In this document: positions 51,222 through 58,781 of the stretch, one piece after another
Position numbering within the stretch: position 1 is the stretch's first letter
Layout: each line of letters begins with the position of its first letter
Source: Microbacteriaceae bacterium
GTDB taxonomy: Bacteria > Actinomycetota > Actinomycetes > Actinomycetales > Microbacteriaceae
Direction of reading: 5' to 3'
Length of the DNA: 64,000 nucleotides
Assembly (NCBI GenBank): GCA_019638805.1
Contig: JAHBTA010000003.1
Location: forward strand, 496,001-560,000
Position numbers and translations under genes: made by a program
Notes under the pieces: generated by a model
Told to the model about the DNA's origin: nothing
Database searches by the model: none
Seen by the model: the letters and a program-made list of their open reading frames with translations, nothing else

Positions 51222-52571
51222 TCAGAACGCGGGCCGGTCGCCCGTCGCGTCGGCACCTCTCGCAAAAGCCGCCAGCACGATCGCATTCAGATCGCCGGCC
51301 TCGCCGTCCAGCAGCGCGGTGTACCCGAGCCGTGTGGCCTCGGTCGAGCGGATGCGCGCCGCGCTCACCGGGCGGACCTCACCCGCCAGCGAGATCTCTC
51401 CGACCGCGGCGAGCGCCTGCGGCAGTGCCTGGTCGCGGGAGGCGCTCGCGATCGCCAGAGCGATCGCGAGGTCGGCGGCGGGTTCGGTGAGCCGGATCCC
51501 GCCGACGGTCGAGACGTAGACGTCCTTGTCCGAGAGCTTGATCTGGCACCGCCTCTCGAGCACCGCGAGCAGCATGGCCACGCGCGACGACTCGACTCCG
51601 TTGACCACCCGGCGCGGCTGCGGCGCGTTCGACGGGACGATGAGCGCCTGCACCTCGACCGGCAGCGCGCGCCGGCCCTCGAGCGCGATGGTCACGCACG
51701 TGCCGCTCACCGGGGCGGACCCGCGCGACAGGAACAGGCCCGACGGATCCGGCACCTCGGCGATGCCGTCGCCGGTCATCTCGAAGCACCCGACCTCGTC
51801 GGTCGGACCGAACCGGTTCTTCAGCGCGCGCACGAAACGCAGCGCGGTCTGGCGGTCGCCCTCGAAGCTGCACACCACATCCACGAGGTGTTCCAGCAGT
51901 CGGGGGCCCGCGATCGAGCCGTCCTTGGTGACGTGTCCGACGAGCAGCAGCGGGATGCCGCGGTCCTTCGCGACCCGGATGAGCGTGCCCGCGACCTCGC
52001 GCACCTGGGCGGGTTGCCCCGCGGCCCCCTCGGACATGGCCGACGACACGGTCTGCACCGAGTCGACGATGAGCAGCGCGGGCCGGACCTGGTCGAGATG
52101 GCCGAGGATCGTCGCGAGGTCGGTCTCGGCCGCGAGGTAGAGCTCGTCGGCGAGGGCCCCGGTGCGTTCGGCGCGCAGGCGCACCTGGGCGGCGGACTCC
52201 TCGGCGGTGACGTAGAGCACACGCGCGCCGCCCCGCGCGGCTCGGGATGCGACCTCCAGCAGCAGGGTCGACTTGCCTACCCCTGGCTCGCCGCTCAACA
52301 GGATGGCGGCGCCCGGCACGAGCCCCCCGCCGAGCACCCGGTCGAACTCGGTGATGCCGGATGGCCAGTGCGCCGCGGTCTCGACGCCGACGCTGGTGAT
52401 GGGTCGGGCGGCGCGGGACTCCGGCACCGAGGCGGGCGCGACCACGGTGAGCGGGCGCCCGCGCTCGATGATGCTGCCCCACACCTGGCACTCCGGGCAG
52501 CGGCCGTACCACTTGGCGCCGGCCCAGCCGCACTCGCTGCACGCGAACGCCGGGGTGCTGGGGCGGGCCAT
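51222..52571 (-). CDS. radA: DNA repair protein RadA (Sms)
   Basis: Hexameric helicase-like ATPase acting in recombination branch migration. 449 aa: N-terminal C4 zinc finger Cys11, Cys14, Cys25, Cys28; Walker A GEPGVGKS near 95; RadA-specific KNRFG motif near 250; C-terminal Lon-protease-like domain (SDKDVYVSTVGGIRLTEPA) without its catalytic dyad needed for activity. Complete. Convergent with the upstream gene, 11 bp apart. Confidence 0.97.
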   Translation of the reverse strand: MARPSTPAFACSECGWAGAKWYGRCPECQVWGSIIERGRPLTVVAPASVPESRAARPITSVGVETAAHWPSGITEFDRVLGGGLVPGAAILLSGEPGVGKSTLLLEVASRAARGGARVLYVTAEESAAQVRLRAERTGALADELYLAAETDLATILGHLDQVRPALLIVDSVQTVSSAMSEGAAGQPAQVREVAGTLIRVAKDRGIPLLLVGHVTKDGSIAGPRLLEHLVDVVCSFEGDRQTALRFVRALKNRFGPTDEVGCFEMTGDGIAEVPDPSGLFLSRGSAPVSGTCVTIALEGRRALPVEVQALIVPSNAPQPRRVVNGVESSRVAMLLAVLERRCQIKLSDKDVYVSTVGGIRLTEPAADLAIALAIASASRDQALPQALAAVGEISLAGEVRPVSAARIRSTEATRLGYTALLDGEAGDLNAIVLAAFARGADATGDRPAF

Positions 52572-52674
52572 GGGGTCAGCCTAGGGCGGGGTGCCGACGC
52601 CGGACGCCCAGACCGGAGGGAGAGGGCCCGCGTGGATGGTCCGCGCGAGCCCCCTCGGGAGTAGGCATCCGGGT

Positions 52675-53103
52675 TCAGTCGTCCGTCGAGTCGTCCTGGC
52701 TCTCGTCCGAGTCCTGTTGCTGGTTCTGCGGACCGCCCTGACCGGGACCCTGCTGACCGGGACCGCCCTGACCGGGACCGCCCTGACCGGGACCGCCCTG
52801 GCCGGGCCCCTGCTGCCCGGGACCGAGCTGCCCCGGACCCTGCTGGCCCTGCCCGCCGCCCAGCTGGGCGGCGACCGGCCGGTGGAACGCGTGCGCGATC
52901 GCGAAGCCGCCGAGTCCGCCCAGGGCGAGACCGGTGACCAGCGCGGCCGCGACCGCCCCGATGAGGATGCCGCGCCCGAACCGCGGTGAGGTGTCCGCCG
53001 ACGAGGTGGCCGGCGTCGCCGTCGTGACCGGGGCATTCGTCGCCACGGTCTCGGCGGGTGCGTCCTCGGCCGCCGTGGCGGCCGACTTCTTCTTCTCTGC
53101 CAT
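52675..53103 (-). CDS. single-pass membrane protein with Gly-Pro-Gln repeat tail
   Basis: 142 aa. Lys/Ala-rich start (MAEKKKSAATAAEDAP), one helix at about 40-68 (GILIGAVAAALVTGLALGGLGG), then eight or so pentapeptide units of the type GPGQG/GPGQQ and a highly acidic end QDSDESQDDSTDD. It looks like an exported low-complexity stalk. ATG 53103 is preferred; the longer frame to 53232 runs into the tRNA-Ser gene. Confidence 0.65.
   Translation of the reverse strand: MAEKKKSAATAAEDAPAETVATNAPVTTATPATSSADTSPRFGRGILIGAVAAALVTGLALGGLGGFAIAHAFHRPVAAQLGGGQGQQGPGQLGPGQQGPGQGGPGQGGPGQGGPGQQGPGQGGPQNQQQDSDESQDDSTDD
52731..52860. repeat. 15-bp tandem repeats encoding GPGQx units
   Basis: About eight imperfect copies of a 15-bp unit (CCCTGACCGGGACCG and variants CTGCTG...) in frame with the membrane-protein gene. 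Repeat number is likely to vary between strains by slippage. Confidence 0.8.
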
Positions 53104-53202
53104 GACCCCAGGGTTCTGGTGAGCGCTTTGCAGCGTGCTGGCATCCCCTATGCATCCGCCGAGAGACACCACCACTGGGATGTCTGGGCTAAACTCTCTC
53201 CC

Positions 53203-53292
53203 GGTACCGTGTCCGAGCGGCCGAAGGTGCAACTCTCGAAAAGTTGTGTGGGTTCACGCCCACCGTGGGTTCAAATCCCACCGGTACCGCCA
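53203..53292 (+). tRNA. tRNA-Ser (CGA), CCA encoded
   Basis: 87 nt plus encoded CCA (53290-53292). Acceptor GGTACCG/CGGTACC with discriminator G, anticodon stem-loop CAACT-CTCGAAA-AGTTG giving CGA, a long variable arm (TGTGGGTTCACGCCCACC) and T-loop GTTCAAATC. Unlike the three tRNAs at 27.8-28.1 kb it carries its CCA. Confidence 0.95.
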
Positions 53293-53296
53293 TTGT

Positions 53297-53312
53297 GATG
53301 TCTCAGGACATC
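53297..53312. repeat. palindrome just after tRNA-Ser, possible insertion-sequence remnant
   Basis: GATGTC-TCAG-GACATC is a perfect 6-bp-arm inverted repeat 5 bp after the tRNA CCA. It resembles end sequences I associate with IS481-type elements, but no transposase reading frame remains within 53313-53412. The following 100 bp show nothing recognisable. Confidence 0.3.
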
Positions 53313-53412
53313 GACAGGTGTGGTCCGCTATCGCTGATGAAGCCATCCAGCCGGCTGGGTGCGGCCGGTGTGGGGTCGTGCACGCCCGCCACCCGTGCCA
53401 GCAGGGAAGGTC

Positions 53413-54366
53413 CTAGACGTCGAGCCGCAGCGGTCCGCCCGCCGACCGCGAGACGCAGACCATCATGGTCTCGCCGCTCGCGCGTTCCTCGTCGGTGAGC
53501 ACGCTGTCGCGATGGTCCGGAACCCCGGCCAGGATCCGCGTCTCGCAGGTCCCGCAGATGCCCTCGCGGCACGAGTTCAGCACGGGGACCCCGGCGTCGA
53601 TGAGCGCGCCCAGAATGGTGCCGTCCGCCGGGACCTCGAGAACGGATCCGTCCCGGGTCTCGACGGTGAACGCCTCGTCGGGACCGGATGCGGCGGTCGC
53701 CGCCGCGCGGAACAGCTCGGTGTGCAGGCGGGAGGACGGAACCAGCACGCGGAGCTCCTCCAGCATGCGAGCCGGCCCGCAGGCGTAGACGTGGGCGCCG
53801 GCGAACTCGTCCCGCATCGACGCGGCGAGCCAGGCCGCCAGGTCGAGCGGGCCGGAGACGGACGAGTCGTGCAGGGTGAGACCGTCCGTCCCGCTCGCAA
53901 GGCGATCCGTGAACGGCATGCGATCCGCGCCGCGGCCCGCGTACAGCATCCGCCACGGGCGACCGGTGCGCCGGGCGTCGTCGAGCATGCGGAGCAGGGC
54001 GGTGATGCCGATGCCGCCGGCGATGAACAGCACCGGATCGCGGCCGGCGTGGAACGGGAAGGTGATCAGCGGACCGCGCACCGGTAGCACGTCGCCCACG
54101 CGGAGGGAGTCGTGCATCCAGTGCGACCCGCCGCGGCTCTCCCGTTCGCGCAGCACCCCGATGCGCACCCCGCCCTCCGGCAGGGCGTCGCAGGCCGAGT
54201 ACTGACGCACCAGATCATCGCCGATGCCGACCTCGATGTGCGCGCCCGGCTCGACCGGGAAGCCGTCGGAGGGCGTCACCGGATGCAGGTCGACCGTGAC
54301 GATGGAGGCGGAGTGCCGGTCGATCGCGGTCGCGCGGAACGGCGCGAAGCCCGTGCTCGTGTTCAT
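53413..54366 (-). CDS. VanB-type (phthalate dioxygenase reductase family) oxidoreductase
   Basis: 317 aa. Electron-transfer protein: FMN/NAD(P)H ferredoxin-reductase module (RQYSACDALPEGGVRIGV; FIAGGIGITALLRML) and a C-terminal plant-type [2Fe-2S] domain with CREGICGTCETR and the fourth Cys in VCVS. Such reductases serve oxygenases. Its stop-side neighbour is the ammonia-lyase (4-bp overlap), and a P450 lies in the same cluster, so it is the likely redox partner of that P450. Confidence 0.92.
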   Translation of the reverse strand: MNTSTGFAPFRATAIDRHSASIVTVDLHPVTPSDGFPVEPGAHIEVGIGDDLVRQYSACDALPEGGVRIGVLRERESRGGSHWMHDSLRVGDVLPVRGPLITFPFHAGRDPVLFIAGGIGITALLRMLDDARRTGRPWRMLYAGRGADRMPFTDRLASGTDGLTLHDSSVSGPLDLAAWLAASMRDEFAGAHVYACGPARMLEELRVLVPSSRLHTELFRAAATAASGPDEAFTVETRDGSVLEVPADGTILGALIDAGVPVLNSCREGICGTCETRILAGVPDHRDSVLTDEERASGETMMVCVSRSAGGPLRLDV

Positions 54367-56018
54367 GTTCTCGCGAGTGCGGCCGTGGCGGTGGCGAGGA
54401 TCGACCCGTCACGGACCAGCTCCTGGGCGCGCTGGACCCGCGGGTACAGAACGACGTCCTCGGTGATGTGGTCGAGCTCCCGGCCGTCGGCGGACCGACT
54501 CGAACGCAGGAACCGCAGTGCCGCCGCGCTCGCCGGGGCCAGGTCGTCGTCGACGAGGCCCATGATCCCGAGCCGCAGCTCGAGTGCCTGGGCGGCCATC
54601 AGGTACTCGATGCCGACCACGGCCTCGATGTTCGCCACCACCTGACGGGCGTGCCGTCCCGCGTTGTTGGCCATCGACACGTGATCCTCCTGATTGGCGC
54701 AGGTCGGGATCGAGTCGACGCTGTCGGGGTGCGCGAGCGTCTTGCAGTCCGAGACCAGGGCGGCCGCCAGGTACTGGGGCAGCATGTAGCCGCAGTCCAT
54801 GCCGACCTGCTGCGAGTCGATGAGCATGTCGGGCAGCCCGCGGTTGAGGGTGCCGTCGTCGAGCCGGAAGAGCCGGCGTTCGGCGATGTTGCCGATCTCG
54901 GTGACGGCGATCGAGATGAAGTCGGCGGTGAAGGCGAGGTACTCGCCGTGGAAGTTCCCGCCCGAGACGGCCTTGAGACTGCGGCTCGCCGGCAGCCCGG
55001 GGAACACCAGCGGGTTGTCCGTCGCCGCATTGAGCTCGTTCTCGACGACGCCGCGCAGGAAGCCGAGCGTGTCGGCGATCGGCCCGAGTACCTGCGGGAC
55101 GCATCGCAGCGAGTAGGCGTCCTGTGGGGGCTGCCGGGAGGGGTCGGTGGCCCGGTCGCCGTTGACGAGGGCGCTGCCGGTCAGCAGTTCGCGCATCCGG
55201 GCGGCCACGGCGATCTGCCCGGGCTGCCGACGCGCGGCGTGCAGCTCCTCGATGAACGCGTCGCCGAATCCGAGGAGGGCCTCGATGCTCATCGCCGCCG
55301 CGACCTGGGCGTTGCCGAGCAGGTTCTCGGCGTCGGCGAGCGCGAGGGCGACCTGCGCGCACGAGAACGAGGTGCCGTTGAGCAGTGCGAGCCCCTCCTT
55401 CTCCTTGAGCGAGACGCGGTCGATCCTCGCCGCCCGCATCGCATCCGCACCGGAGAGCAGCTCGCCGTCGAGACGCGCCCAGCCGGACTCGTCGGCGCCG
55501 CCCGAATCGGTGGCGACGAGTGCGATGTGTGCGAGAGGGATGAGATCGCCGGACGCCCCCAGCGACCCGTACTCGGGCACGACGGGGTGCACGCCCGCGT
55601 TGAGCATCGCCACGAGCACCTCGACCAGCCGGATGTCGACGGCCGAGTGGCCCTCGGCGAGGCTCACGGCCCGGATCAGCATGGTCGCGCGGACGACCTC
55701 CTCGTCGACCGATCGCCCGACCCCTGACGCGTTGGAGACGACCAGCCGGCGCGAGAGCTCGGCGGCGTCGCCGCGCACGGGGAACGCCGCGCGCCCGGCG
55801 AGCGACCCGAACCCGGTGTTGACGCCGTAGACCGGCAGCACCTCGTGGGAGCCGTCCATCGCATCCATCACCGACCCGAGCCATTCGGCCGAGGCGCGCA
55901 TCCGCTCGGCCACCACCGGGGCGATGCCGACGCGCCGGCCCTGGCGCGCGACCGAGACGAGATCCTCGAGACGCAGCAGGTCGGAGCCGAGCTCGAACGG
56001 GGTCTGGGTGTCAGGCAT
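54363..56018 (-). CDS. MIO-dependent aromatic amino acid ammonia-lyase, unusual selectivity pair
   Basis: 551 aa of the histidine/phenylalanine ammonia-lyase family, which eliminates ammonia from an aromatic amino acid to give an arylacrylate. The MIO cofactor arises from Ala155-Ser156-Gly157 in GSLGASGDLIPLAH; catalytic Tyr64 lies in VYGVNTGFG; NGTSFSCAQ, QDAYSLRCVPQVLG and NAATDNPLVF are conserved. The substrate-selectivity pair, Ser-His in HAL, Tyr/Phe-His in TAL and Phe-Leu in PAL, is Ser95-Asn96 here. It is longer than HutH (about 510 aa) and has no hut genes beside it, so I do not call it hutH. Confidence 0.85.
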   Translation of the reverse strand: MPDTQTPFELGSDLLRLEDLVSVARQGRRVGIAPVVAERMRASAEWLGSVMDAMDGSHEVLPVYGVNTGFGSLAGRAAFPVRGDAAELSRRLVVSNASGVGRSVDEEVVRATMLIRAVSLAEGHSAVDIRLVEVLVAMLNAGVHPVVPEYGSLGASGDLIPLAHIALVATDSGGADESGWARLDGELLSGADAMRAARIDRVSLKEKEGLALLNGTSFSCAQVALALADAENLLGNAQVAAAMSIEALLGFGDAFIEELHAARRQPGQIAVAARMRELLTGSALVNGDRATDPSRQPPQDAYSLRCVPQVLGPIADTLGFLRGVVENELNAATDNPLVFPGLPASRSLKAVSGGNFHGEYLAFTADFISIAVTEIGNIAERRLFRLDDGTLNRGLPDMLIDSQQVGMDCGYMLPQYLAAALVSDCKTLAHPDSVDSIPTCANQEDHVSMANNAGRHARQVVANIEAVVGIEYLMAAQALELRLGIMGLVDDDLAPASAAALRFLRSSRSADGRELDHITEDVVLYPRVQRAQELVRDGSILATATAALART

Positions 56019-56781
56019 GGGCGTTCCTTTTCTGGGGAGAGACGGCGAACCAGCTGTCGAGCGATTCGGTGAGGAGGCGGGCGGCGGCCTGCAGGTGCCC
56101 GATCGTCTCCGCGACCCAGCGCTTGTCGCACCGGGCGTCGGGGCCGGCGATGTTGAGCGAGCAAACCACCTCGCCGTTGAAGAACACGGGGACCGCCACC
56201 GAGACCGAGCCGGCATCGAGTTCGCCGCGCGAGACGGCGCTGCCCGATTCGCGGATTTCGGGGATCATCCGCCGCAGGTCGCGTGCCGACGGGGTAGCGG
56301 GCGTGAAGCGCTGCAGATCGTCGTCGAGAACGCGGGCGATCGTCGCCGCCGGCGCCCAGGCGAGCAGGACGCGCTGCCCGGCTCCGGCGTGGAGCGGCAG
56401 CAGCTGGTTGACAGCGAACGTGTACTTGATCGACTTGTCGGGCTCGGCGCGCCGCAGGCACATCGCGTGATCGCCGACGCGCACGATCATGACGGCGGTC
56501 TCGCCGCTCTGCTCGACGAGCCTGCGCAGCAGGGCGGTTCCGACATCCGCGAGGTGGCTGGTAGTGAAGTGCCGGCCGCCGAGCTCGACGAGCCGGGCGC
56601 CCGCGATGTACCGGCTATCGTCGCCGTCGACGAAACCCCACTCGCGCAGCGCACGCACATAGCGGTACGCGGTGCTCAGGGGCAGGCCGAGTTCGCCGGA
56701 GAGCTCTTCGATCGATAGCTCACCGCGCTCGGCGACTGCGCGCAGCACGTCCAGGCCGCGCTCCAACGATGACAGGCTCAT
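56011..56781 (-). CDS. IclR family regulator of the lyase/P450 cluster
   Basis: 256 aa: N-terminal winged helix (LSIEELSGELGLPLSTAYRYVRAL) and IclR effector domain (YTFAVNQLLPLHAGAGQRVLLA; GSVSVAVPVFF). ATG 56781 with GAGGAG 4 bp upstream; an extension to 56826 is less likely. Overlaps the lyase gene by 8 bp. The divergent promoter carries a perfect palindrome overlapping a -10 box, presumably its operator. Aromatic acids are typical IclR effectors. Confidence 0.92.
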   Translation of the reverse strand: MSLSSLERGLDVLRAVAERGELSIEELSGELGLPLSTAYRYVRALREWGFVDGDDSRYIAGARLVELGGRHFTTSHLADVGTALLRRLVEQSGETAVMIVRVGDHAMCLRRAEPDKSIKYTFAVNQLLPLHAGAGQRVLLAWAPAATIARVLDDDLQRFTPATPSARDLRRMIPEIRESGSAVSRGELDAGSVSVAVPVFFNGEVVCSLNIAGPDARCDKRWVAETIGHLQAAARLLTESLDSWFAVSPQKRNAHA

Positions 56782-56819
56782 GATCTCCTCGGGCCGATGA
56801 TCGACCGCGGTGGCCGATC

Positions 56820-56850
56820 TTGACAATCCCTATTCTCATCTGCTGAGAAT
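56820..56850 (+). promoter_or_regulatory. promoter of the P450 gene with overlapping IclR operator
   Basis: -35 TTGACA at 56820-56825 and -10 GAGAAT at 56845-56850 (19-bp spacer). The palindrome ATTCTCA-5-TGAGAAT occupies 56832-56838 and 56844-56850, covering the spacer and -10. Occupancy would block the P450 and could regulate the divergent iclR-lyase-reductase unit. Confidence 0.7.
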
Positions 56851-56891
56851 GGCGCTGGGGCGACATCCGTCCGCTCGCTACCGTGTCGGCC

Positions 56892-58085
56892 ATGGCTGCT
56901 TCGGTCCCTGTCATCGACGACGATCCTTACTCGGATGCCAACCTCGCGGATCCGTATCCCCTGTTCGAGCGGATGCGGGACGCCGGCCCGGTCGTCTGGC
57001 TCGAGCGCTACGGCGTGCACGCCTTCACTCGGGACGCGGAGTGCCGCGAGATCCTGGGCGACTGGGCGACGTTCATCTCGAGTGCCGGAGTCGGTCCGTC
57101 GAACCTGCATCACGAGCCGAGCTGGCGGCCGCGCGGCATCCTAGAATCCGACCCGCCGGTTCACGGCCCCCTGCGGAAGGCGATGACGGAGGTGATCTCG
57201 CCGCGTGGCGTGCGCGCGCTCCGTGCCCAGTTCGAGGTGTTCGTCGCCGAACTCGTCGAGTCCGTCCTCGAGCGCGGCTCGGTCGATGGCGTGTGCGATA
57301 TCGCCGAGGTCCTGCCGATCCGTGTCTTCGGCGACGCGGTCGGCATCCCGCGCGAGGGCCGGGCCGAAAACCTGCTGCCGCACGGCGCGATGAACTTCAG
57401 CACGTTCGGCCCGCGGGATGCCCGCTACGAGGAGTACTTCCGAAAAGGAGAGAAGACCCACGAATGGGTCATGAACAACTGCGCGCGCGAGAACCTGGTA
57501 CCCGGCGGCCTCGGCAGCCAGATCTGGGAGTTGGCGGATGCGGGCGAGATCACCGCCGATCAGGCGGCGCTACTCGTGCGCGCCCTGCTCTCGGCAGGAC
57601 TGGACTCGACCGTGATCGCGATCGGGAACGTGCTGCGGGAGTGCCTGCGCTACCCGGAGGAGTGGGCCCGGGTCGTCGAGCGACCGGATCTGGCCAAGTT
57701 CGCGATCGACGAGACCCTCCGCCACGAGTCGCCGTTCCAGTCGTTCTTCCGCACCACGAGTCGCGAGGTCGGGATCGCCGGGCTCACGCTGCCCGCGGAG
57801 ACCAAGGTGCTGCTGTTCATCGGCTCCGCCAACCGCGACCGTGAGCGCTGGGGCGACGACGCCGATCTCTTCGACGTCGGGCGGCAAGCAGGCGGTCACC
57901 TGGCCTTCGGCATGGGTATTCACCAGTGCGTGGGTCAGCCGATCTCGCGCCTGGAGATGGACGTGCTGTTCACCGAGCTCGCACGCCGGAAGGTGACGTT
58001 CGAGCAGACCGGCGACCCGGTGCCCTACCTGCACAACACGTTGAAGGGGTGGTCGTCGCTACCGATGCGCGTGACCGCGGGGTGA
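56892..58085 (+). CDS. cytochrome P450, CYP199-like
   Basis: 397 aa soluble monooxygenase. Heme ligand motif FGMGIHQCVG (Cys near 345), I-helix oxygen motif SAGLDST near 240, ExxR in DETLRHES near 280. N-terminal PVVWLERYGVHAFTRD, WATFISSAGVG, WRPRGILESDPPVH and ENLLPHGAMNFSTFGPRDARY closely resemble CYP199A enzymes, which oxidise or O-demethylate para-substituted benzoic and cinnamic acids. With an aromatic ammonia-lyase and reductase next to it an arylacrylate or derived benzoate is a reasonable substrate. A GTG at 56883 could also start. Confidence 0.85.
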   Translation: MAASVPVIDDDPYSDANLADPYPLFERMRDAGPVVWLERYGVHAFTRDAECREILGDWATFISSAGVGPSNLHHEPSWRPRGILESDPPVHGPLRKAMTEVISPRGVRALRAQFEVFVAELVESVLERGSVDGVCDIAEVLPIRVFGDAVGIPREGRAENLLPHGAMNFSTFGPRDARYEEYFRKGEKTHEWVMNNCARENLVPGGLGSQIWELADAGEITADQAALLVRALLSAGLDSTVIAIGNVLRECLRYPEEWARVVERPDLAKFAIDETLRHESPFQSFFRTTSREVGIAGLTLPAETKVLLFIGSANRDRERWGDDADLFDVGRQAGGHLAFGMGIHQCVGQPISRLEMDVLFTELARRKVTFEQTGDPVPYLHNTLKGWSSLPMRVTAG

Positions 58086-58126
58086 CTCGCCCCGCTCCGC
58101 AACCACGACCGCGAGGCTCTACGTTG

Positions 58127-58238
58127 AGCGCCCTCGGCTCGCCTCCAGCGCCGCGATGAGCGTGCGCGCGTCGTGCGGGCCGATGTGGCGCTCGGTGCCG
58201 ATGAAGAACGTCGGGGTGCGCCGCGCGCCGCTGAGCTC
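58127..58238. repeat. left copy of 112-bp direct repeat (duplicated 3' end of nhaA fusion gene)
   Basis: Matches 61210-61321 at 111 of 112 positions (58134 T against 61217 C). It encodes, on the minus strand, the last residues of the NhaA-thioredoxin protein. It ends exactly at GAGCTC (58233-58238); beyond this the sequences diverge. A frame through this copy would end EASRGRST instead of EASRGR. Confidence 0.95.
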
Positions 58239-58625
58239 TACTCGCACCCGGCGACGCGATTCGTCGCAGACTTCCTCGGGTCGGTCAACCTGCTCGACGG
58301 GACGGCGAAGGAGGGCGGCGTGAAGGTACCCGGCGTCGGCTCGCTGGCTGTCGCCCACGATCTGGATGCCGGCGCACCCGCGACGGTCGTCCTGCGTCCC
58401 GAGGACGCGGCTCTCGTCGCGGCGGGCAAGGGCGACGTCACGGGAAGCGTTGCGGACACCTACTTCCTCGGCGGCAGCTCGACCGTCACCATCGTGGTGG
58501 AGGGTCTCGAGCGCCTCGTGACCGCGACCGTCCACGCGGCCGCCATGGTCGGTCGGGGAGAGACCCTCGGGGTCAAGTTCGACCTGGATCGCGCGGTGGT
58601 GGTGCGGGGGGTGCCGGCCGGCTAG
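58233..58625 (+). pseudogene. C-terminal fragment of a spermidine/sugar ABC transporter ATPase
   Basis: From GAGCTC onward the frame reads ELYSHPATRFVADFLGSVNL and continues to a TAG at 58623. This is the C-terminal region of PotA/UgpC-type ATPases (the P-x-E-L/I-Y...P...FVA-F-G motif followed by a TOBE domain with VVLRPEDAAL). Walker A, signature and Walker B are missing because the 5' part is replaced by the nhaA duplication. Not functional. It most likely came with the restriction-modification DNA. Confidence 0.88.
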
Positions 58626-58668
58626 CGGCCGGGCTCGCAACTCCGTGGTCACCGACCAGTAGCTGCTT

Positions 58669-58702
58669 CAGAGAACTTGTAAACGCATTTACAGGAACTC
58701 TG
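58669..58702. promoter_or_regulatory. 34-bp nested palindrome upstream of the methyltransferase
   Basis: CAGAG-4-TGTAAA-CGCA-TTTACA-4-CTCTG: inner arms perfect (58678-58683, 58688-58693) and outer 5-bp arms placed symmetrically. 79 bp before the methyltransferase ATG. Possible site for autoregulation by the methyltransferase or for a host repressor. No C-protein gene is present. Confidence 0.6.
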
Positions 58703-58781
58703 CGATGAGCACCCATGTCAGTGCTGGGTGGTGGACTGATGCTGCTCATGCCGAGAGCCCGACCCTCAAGGAGTAGTTGAC

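Noticed and set aside
52731..52860. CRISPR-like array
   Set aside because: Units are 15 bp, contiguous without spacers, and in frame with a low-complexity protein. No cas genes are present.
53294..53412. Insertion sequence or integrase site at tRNA-Ser
   Set aside because: Only one short palindrome resembles an IS end. There is no transposase or integrase frame and no second copy of the tRNA 3' end within the window, so it is listed only as a low-confidence remnant.
55147..55830. Plus-strand frame inside the lyase gene
   Set aside because: Ser/Arg-rich translation with no motif, lying wholly antisense to the conserved lyase core.
58119..58652. Minus-strand reading frame through the left nhaA repeat copy as a real gene
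   Set aside because: Its similarity to the DsbA domain is confined to the 112-bp duplication; the remainder is antisense to the ABC-ATPase fragment. It is a truncated copy, not a gene.
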